Source of the DNA: Hyalella azteca
Lineage: Eukaryota; Arthropoda; Malacostraca; Amphipoda; Hyalellidae
Direction: 5' to 3'
NCBI RefSeq assembly: GCF_000764305.2
Contig: NW_025947732.1
Coordinates: 63,613-127,612, forward strand
DNA: 64,000 nt
Of this stretch, positions 59,601-64,000 are shown one piece after another (positions within the stretch are counted from its first letter, which is position 1; every line of letters begins with the position of its first letter). Under the pieces are notes generated by a model. It saw only the letters and a list, made by a program, of their open reading frames with translations, ran no database searches and was not told the origin of the DNA. The translations under genes were made by a program, and so were the position numbers.

Positions 59601-61192
59601 CTCAGTCTAACCAATCTGCCGGCGCTGTTACGTCTAACGCTTCAATCAATCCATCATCTCTCACTGCCATGCCACTGTCTTGTACCAACGCGACACATAC
59701 GCCCATAACCTCATACACTCAATTGAAGACCTCGGTTCATCCGTCCACGACTCCAAATCAACCAAGGCCTGCACATTACATTTTGAAGCATTCCCAAGTT
59801 GACAGTGTTGATTCCGATGCGATGGAAGAGCATCTGCCCATTGTTGTGGCGAGGTCCAGAGCCCATGTGGATACGAGGCAACATCACTCCATTGAAGCTC
59901 CTAGAAAATTATTGGCCACTTCTTCTGAATCGGACGCATCCGAAAAAAATAGAAATGAACGAAGGATCAGACCAGGTGCTCCTTTAAAGCGGAAGGTTAG
60001 GAAACGCGCGGTCTCTTCCAGTGATGAAACGAATCAATCGATTTTTCCGGATACCTGCGATTCAGATTCAACATTTTTCAGAGGCAACTCCTTCAGTGAC
60101 AGCGAAGATAATCGAGCAGAGATAGATGATGACTCAATGGCTGTTTTGAAAGCATCCGCTGCTACCTCTGCCTTGAGAAGGAGGTATCCCGGCAGAACGA
60201 AGTATCGCGCTGCCCAAATATCAAGTGTGGACAAACCATCTCAGTGCATGGTTCCTCCAGCTGTATCCAAAAGCTCCCCTACTTCTCCCTTAGCCGATCC
60301 GCGCACGAACTATCGTGAAGATAAACGTAACGTGAGTGATAGTTTGTATCAGCGCAAAGACGAGTTCAAGAAAGCCAGCTCGCAGAGACCGATTTCTTTG
60401 GGCGTAGTATCAATGCCAATAAGCCCAGGTGTTGTGTGCTCTGGTAAACGATCGAGGCCAGCGTCGTTAAACATTGTAACTGCATCTCAGGTAACGGCAT
60501 CGGAAATGTCGGCGCTCACTTATCCCACAGGCCCGAATTTACTTCATCCTACCCTGGAGTCAGGTAACTCAGGCCAGGATCTGATGGATTCGAGTAACTG
60601 GCCTGTCCACACATCCATGGGATCGGTTCGCACTAAGAATGGATTATTTAAATCGAGCGGGGCATCTATTCCTGCAAGCAAGGGACCAGTTCACACGTGT
60701 ACGGCGTCCATCCCTGCTACCATGGGACCAGTCCATACATGTACAACGGCCATCCCTGCTACCATGGGACCAGTCCATACATGTACGGCGGCCATCCCTG
60801 CTACCATGGGACCAGTCCATACATGTATGGCGGCCATTCCTGCTACTATGGGACCAGTCCATACATGTATGGCGTCCATCCCTGCTACCATGGGACCAGT
60901 TCATACGAGTATAGCATCCGATTCTGCAACCATTGGACCAGTTTATTCACATATGGGCTTAATACCATCTAGTCTGGCATCAGCTCAACCCAATCAAGGA
61001 TTAATCTCACCGCGCGTTGGCCAAGCAGCTTCAGGCTACGGGAATCGAGCTCTACTCGGCGCCGTCCTTCCTGAAGTTGACGATATCGTAGAGGAACCTG
61101 CCAGGGTGACATCGAGCGCCTTGCTGTGGGGTGAGTTTTTGGAGGAAGAAGCGTCTCTGTTCCTTAACAATCTCAGCGTGCGTTTTGCCTAA
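50541..61192 (+). CDS. Tak1: TAK1-type MAP3K7 kinase with giant C-terminal tail (ten exons, about 1904 aa)
   Basis: Gene-level entry for ten exons whose phases all agree. The kinase domain (about 29-275) is complete. It has a glycine loop GKGSFG (31-36), catalytic Lys K51 (VAIKK), helix-C Glu E65, [17 protein letters not shown] (143-150), DFG (164-166), WMAPE and the [12 protein letters not shown] block. The residues around them ([36 protein letters not shown]) are specific to TAK1. Activation-loop T173, T176 and S181 match human T184, T187 and S192. TAK1 acts in the cytoplasm with TAB proteins upstream of IKK, JNK and p38 in IMD/TNF-type immune signalling. The usual length is about 580-680 residues. 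Here about 1600 Ser/Pro-rich residues follow the kinase and the usual TAB2/3-binding coiled coil is not seen. Confidence 0.85.
51275..51364 (+). CDS. Tak1: TAK1 exon 2 (glycine loop, catalytic Lys)
   Basis: A strong acceptor (gttttttttttgcag-type, 51274) and donor (GAG|gtaggt). Exactly 30 codons encode [15 protein letters not shown] and [11 protein letters not shown]. Confidence 0.93.
51666..51922 (+). CDS. Tak1: TAK1 exon 3 (helix C to HR of HRD)
   Basis: The acceptor is tttttttgcag (51665) and the donor AG|gtgaat. It encodes [37 protein letters not shown] and IIHR. The split Arg codon of the HRD motif is completed by exon 4. Confidence 0.95.
52388..52530 (+). CDS. Tak1: TAK1 exon 4 (catalytic loop, DFG, activation loop)
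   Basis: It encodes [18 protein letters not shown] and the activation loop with T173 and T176, through to WMAPEVFE. The donor is G|gtaaat; the frame reads on into the intron to a stop if not spliced. Confidence 0.95.
52952..53102 (-). mobile_element. Dispersed TIR element, copy 3, in TAK1 intron 4
   Basis: This is the reverse orientation of the 16968 and 46190 copies: it starts ctcagtactcactgcagtg, then gcgcattttctcgtcgacga, a shortened core (cacggatggacggacatg) and ttccgtaaatcagaaaatgcg. The outer end is duplicated (cagaaaatgcgc twice). Here the microsatellite core is nearly absent. Confidence 0.85.
53374..53557 (+). CDS. Tak1: TAK1 exon 5 (kinase C-lobe)
   Basis: The acceptor is ggttttggcag (53373) and the donor AG|gtgaag. 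It encodes [18 protein letters not shown], then TRRIPF, RIMWAVH, RRPPL and LMKR, which match the TAK1 C-lobe closely. Confidence 0.95.
54536..54660 (+). CDS. Tak1: TAK1 exon 6 (end of kinase domain)
   Basis: The acceptor is gatgttgcag (54535). It encodes [17 protein letters not shown] and [14 protein letters not shown] and ends at donor ACAG|gtcagt (54661). The last 30 bases and the donor lie inside a 53-bp tandem duplication. Confidence 0.93.
54622..54760 (+). repeat. 53-bp tandem repeat duplicating the exon 6 5' splice site
   Basis: Units start near 54622, 54675 and 54728 (cccattcagttccctt at 54630, 54683 and 54736). The second unit repeats the exon end plus the complete donor acacag|gtcagt at 54714. 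The third keeps only the first half. A 53-bp shift is not a multiple of three, and use of the second donor reads into TGA after the first. Confidence 0.95.
55209..55447 (+). CDS. Tak1: TAK1 exon 7 (tail)
   Basis: Acceptor tttttcccag. The exon encodes a Ser/Pro-rich segment ([18 protein letters not shown]) and ends with [11 protein letters not shown] at a donor TGG|gtacga chosen because phase 0 matches exon 8. The upstream in-frame ATG at 55163 lies in the intron. Confidence 0.72.
55657..56386 (+). CDS. Tak1: TAK1 exon 8 (tail)
   Basis: Acceptor ctaatttactag. The frame is open to donor CCTG|gtcagt (56387). It begins with a charged, possibly helical piece ([18 protein letters not shown]), then becomes Pro-rich (FPPPPPGHP), Val/Ser/Thr-rich and ends Ser-rich ([13 protein letters not shown]). 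I see no known domain. Confidence 0.8.
56731..56832 (+). CDS. Tak1: TAK1 exon 9 (RGHRK-like motif)
   Basis: Acceptor acgacctgcag and donor CCAG|gtgggt. In the phase set by exon 8 it reads [17 protein letters not shown]. This resembles the GHRKTASFGN motif in the linker of vertebrate TAK1 and supports continuity of the gene past the kinase. Another frame through the same bases is open but out of phase. Confidence 0.75.
57432..61192 (+). CDS. Tak1: TAK1 exon 10, 3.76-kb disordered tail exon
   Basis: Acceptor gattcttcag; the first two bases complete an Asp codon with exon 9. The frame is open for about 1252 codons to TAA at 61190-61192. Content: a 14-residue repeat (57542-57712), poly-His/Gln patches, acidic Ser runs ([12 protein letters not shown] and SSDETNQ), an Ala run (AAAAAAQ), a basic nuclear-signal-like PLKRKVRKR (about 59982-60008), and a second 14-residue repeat (60683-60976). 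Many Ser-Pro sites suggest proline-directed phosphorylation. A strong donor (G|gtgagt) sits 60 bases before the stop at 61131 in phase 1, so more exons may lie outside the window. Confidence 0.78.
57542..57712 (+). repeat. 42-bp coding repeat, four copies (N-terminal part of exon 10)
   Basis: Four units of TLxDTKPFIxARSP type, 14 residues each; the last is 15. They begin the long exon and are Ser-Pro rich. Confidence 0.9.
60683..60976 (+). repeat. 42-bp coding repeat, seven copies (C-terminal part of exon 10)
   Basis: Seven units of GPVHTCxAAIPATM, starting at 60683, 60725, 60767, 60809, 60851, 60893 and 60935. The last two are diverged. Copies two to five are nearly identical at DNA level, which indicates recent expansion. 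The period keeps several other frames open on both strands. Confidence 0.95.
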
Positions 61193-61717
61193 TATAACCT
61201 AACCTCCACATCACACTGCTCATCCAGATTGTAGATGTGTTTGTTCGATTAACGTTATTAATAATGAGGTTGCTTAAGTTTGTTACGTCGCAGGCGCGGA
61301 TAAAATATTTTTAGTCGATAAAACTTATTATTTTACTGTCGACTTGCCATCAATGAAAAGCAACTCGGAATATACTCCTGGTAAGGAATTTTTGGTTTCC
61401 TTGCAATGCTTATTGACCAGGTGTATTTTGCGACACTCAAATGCGGCAAATTCCACAAATGCGGGTTTCTAGGTTTCCATACTATTAATTTGTGATTGAT
61501 AGGTGGTTTCTTCTTAGATTCTGGCCAGTGCTCAAACAAAAATCGCGTAACGTCTAGGTTTAAGCCCAGGATTGTCGCTACACTCGGCTCAGAGTTATTC
61601 TGGGTCTGCTTGGCCACCCAATCGAAATCAGCTTCTTGTCTGAAGAATACCCTCCCATGTCAACAGTGTCTTAGAGTATAGGCAGGGTTGGGCGAAACAT
61701 GAGCTTGCAAGCTTGTT
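61193..61717. other. Downstream of the TAK1 stop; no gene recognised
   Basis: No canonical AATAAA is visible in this stretch, so the 3' end of the kinase transcript is not defined. Short open frames on both strands at 61333-61681 have no motifs. Confidence 0.5.
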
Positions 61718-61866
61718 AAAGGCCCGTTTACAATAGGTGCAACGATATTTGGCGATGAGGCGCTTGCTGCAGCGCCTTACCGCCCACAACCGTTCACACT
61801 TATTTTTTGTACGCGGTAGCTCGAAACCGCGCGCTTTGAAGATTAGTTGCCAGTTAGACGTCAGTG

Positions 61867-62110
61867 GGGATGGATGTATCCGAATTTGAGCTCTGGGCCA
61901 TTGTTCTCGGGTGCGCTGCTGCTAAGAAAAGATGTGGGCGTCGCCGTATTTGGGTGAAAAAAATGGTTGCGAAGAAGAGAGGGGCTCACACAATTAAATT
62001 TTCAAAGAATTATCAGTTGCGAATGCATAAGACTTTCAAAATTATACTAGACTGCCTGTGTACTTGTTTGACAGTCTGCTAAAGAAAGTAATGCCACTCG
62101 TCCAGAAGCA
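61867..62110 (+). pseudogene. Harbinger-type transposase N-terminal relic, left arm
   Basis: It begins MDVSEFELWAIVLGCAAAKK and continues with CGRRRIWVKK, then frameshifts. The better-preserved counterpart in the right arm confirms the family. Only the N-terminal part is present. Confidence 0.6.
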
Positions 62111-62897
62111 GGATGATGGAATTTAGATGGAATTCATATGCAATGGAATTCATTTGCAACGAAATAAATTTCAGGATGGAATTGCGAACGCAACGTATGA
62201 ATGTCTTGCGAAGTTGCGAACCTCGTCAATGTTGACTTGCACACGAAAGTTTCTTAAAACTTCAACTATTTTTACCAGAGCTTGGTCTTTTGCATTGCGA
62301 CTTTTATACTCCTTTGACTGAACTCTACAGGCATTCATTGTCTTTACAAAGATCAATTAGCCTCTCTACAAGAGAGTGAGTCCAAACTAGCGTGGCGTTA
62401 TAGTTGACAGTGAAGGATCAGCGTAAACTGACAACCTCGCTTGACCACAGACAGCTGTCTACTGAGCGCCGCGGCGGCCGCGGCCGGCGCTTGTGTTGCA
62501 TGAGGCAGGGCGACTGTGAATCGCTAGTTCGCCAACCGCTTCGTTGCCCACACGACGCACACAGGGGGCGGTGGGGCGTCAAGCGCCTCACCGCCCCTCT
62601 GTGCAGCGTCTAAGTGCGCTTCGTGTGAGCAACGACGCGATTGACGAGCTAGTGATTCACAGTCTCATGCTACACAAGCGCTACACTCAGTAGACGGCTG
62701 TCTGTGGTCTAGCGAGGATGTTTGTATACGTTGGTCCTTCACTATGTCAACTAACGCCACACTTTTTTTGGACTCACTTTCTAGTAGAGAGGCTAATTGA
62801 TCTTTGTAGAGACCATGAATGCCTGTGGAGAGTTCAGTAAAAGGATTATGAAAGTTGAAATGCAAAAGAACAAGCTCTGTTAAAAATAGTTGAAGTT

Positions 62898-63260
62898 TTA
62901 AGAAACTTTCGTGTGCAAGTCACCATTGACGAGGTTCGCAAGAAAATTCATACGTTTCGTTCGCAATTCCATCGTGAAATTAATTTCACTGCAAATGAAT
63001 TTCACTTCGATTCCATCATCCTGCTTCTGTATGAGTGGCATTATTTTCTTTAGCAGACTGCCAAATAAGTCCACTGGCAGTCTAGTATAATTTTGAAAGT
63101 CTGATGCATTCGCAACTGATAATTCTTTGAAAATGTAATTGTGTGTAACCTCTCTTCTTCGCAACCATTTTTCACCCAAATATGGCGACGCCCACATCTT
63201 TTCTTAACAGCAGCACACCTGAGAACAATGGCCCAGAGCTCAAATTCGGATACATCCATC
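62898..63260 (-). pseudogene. Harbinger-type transposase N-terminal relic, right arm
   Basis: Read leftward, the frame gives W-L-R-R-R-E, H...FKEL, DFQNYTRLPVDLFGSLLKKI and MPLIQKQDD. This is the signature of the N-terminal region of PIF/Harbinger transposases (HARBI1-like), before the DDE catalytic part. A frameshift near 63165 separates it from the MDVSEFELWAIVL start. There is no catalytic domain, so no activity is expected. Confidence 0.75.
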
Positions 63261-63408
63261 CCCACTGACGTCTAACTGGCAACTAATCTTCAAAGCGCGC
63301 GGTCTCGAGCTACCGCGTACAAAAAAAATGTGATCGGTTGTGGGCGGTGAGGCGCTGCAGCAAGCGCCTCACCGCCCATGTCGTTGCCCCTAGTGTAAAT
63401 GGGCCTTT

Positions 63409-64000
63409 AGAACGGCCGAAGCTGACATAGAGCGGCTGATTTTCGTGCTTCACATGTCCTAAGCAATTCCGTGCAGACAGACTACCGCGTGCTTCCGTAT
63501 CGTAGATCCGTAATTAAGTGCGGCAATTACTAATTAGTGCTTTTTTCTTCCTAGCCTTTCAATGGATTACCTGATGTGTAATGTAGTCTTGCCTTCTCAA
63601 TTTTTTTTATCACTACTGGCTTCTCACTGCTTCGTCGTTAACGATTCATAACTGTACCCGAATCGCGTGCTATAACATACTGCGCCGTATTTAAACACCC
63701 AAGGTTATATAGGGCTGAGCGATCGCCTCTGAGCAGCGCATGCAATTATTTTCAGTGAATAACTTGAGATTTTGGGTGTGATTAATTCAGTCTTAAATGA
63801 GATTGTGATGTTAGCTCGAGCAAAAACGCTCGTGCAGACATTCGTACAGGCGCTCGTGCGGAAACATTAGTGTAGTGATGCTCGTTGAAAAGCGTAATCT
63901 ATTGATACATAGAGACTCGTAATCTATTGATACCTAATCCTTGAAAAATAGCGATAAAAGAAAATTTAAAAGGTATATAGAAGAAGATGAGATAGTACAG
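63409..64000. other. Window end, nothing recognised
   Basis: AT-rich sequence with small direct repeats (gctcgtgc at about 63830-63860; aatctattgatac at 63897-63930). No exon-like frame. Confidence 0.5.

Larger units (their letters stand above)
61718..63408. mobile_element. 1.69-kb palindromic PIF/Harbinger-derived foldback element
   Basis: The ends are AAAGGCCCGTTTACAATAGG and its near-reverse complement ending at 63408. The left half (61718 to about 62580) and right half (about 62585-63408) are inverted copies along their whole length, meeting in a GC-rich hairpin (ggggcggtggggcg..gcgcctcaccgcccc). Terminal gggcggtgaggcgc motifs recur at the centre. Flanks are TAA and TTA, so a TWA-type target duplication is possible but not clean. 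Confidence 0.88.

Noticed and set aside
60644..60904. Antisense ORFs over the TAK1 tail repeat
   Set aside because: A repeat of 42 bp, a multiple of three, keeps these frames free of stops; there is no independent evidence for expression.

Overview
This is a eukaryotic, AT-rich window with three supported protein-coding genes, long introns and intergenic DNA full of minisatellites and DNA-transposon debris. A Bar-class homeobox gene, a TAK1-type MAP3K, a secreted ShKT-domain protein, GIY-YIG Penelope remnants and hAT, PIF/Harbinger and small TIR elements together suggest an arthropod, possibly a crustacean. The species cannot be fixed from the sequence. There are no operons, rRNA genes or convincing tRNA genes.

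Layout. 1-6260: intergenic DNA, a weak two-exon candidate gene (3125-3661, +) and a two-exon gene on the minus strand (6174-5184) for a secreted protein with one ShKT domain. 6260-15925: no gene; several minisatellites and a 1.6-kb hAT-type foldback element with an 8-bp target duplication (11300-12902). 15926-39821: a Bar-class homeobox gene rebuilt here from four exons whose splice phases all agree, predicting 356 residues. Its 17.4-kb first intron holds a Penelope remnant, palindromes and twin minisatellites. Its last intron carries repeats that copy part of the homeodomain helix-3 coding sequence. 39822-50540: no gene; a 669-bp TIR element, a small dispersed repeat and a nested transposon cluster (47319-49237). 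50541-61192: a ten-exon MAP3K7/TAK1 gene with an intact kinase domain and a C-terminal tail of about 1600 residues, mostly in one 3.76-kb exon. 61718-63408: a 1.69-kb near-complete palindrome built from PIF/Harbinger transposase sequence. 63409-64000: nothing recognised.

The genes are functionally separate: a secreted protein, a developmental transcription factor and a stress/immune signalling kinase. The most notable features are the enlarged TAK1 tail with two unrelated 14-residue repeat arrays, repeats that duplicate 5' splice-site sequence in both the TAK1 and homeobox genes, and three long foldback structures. All exon models come from reading frames, splice signals and phase matching by eye. 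No search or transcript data were available.
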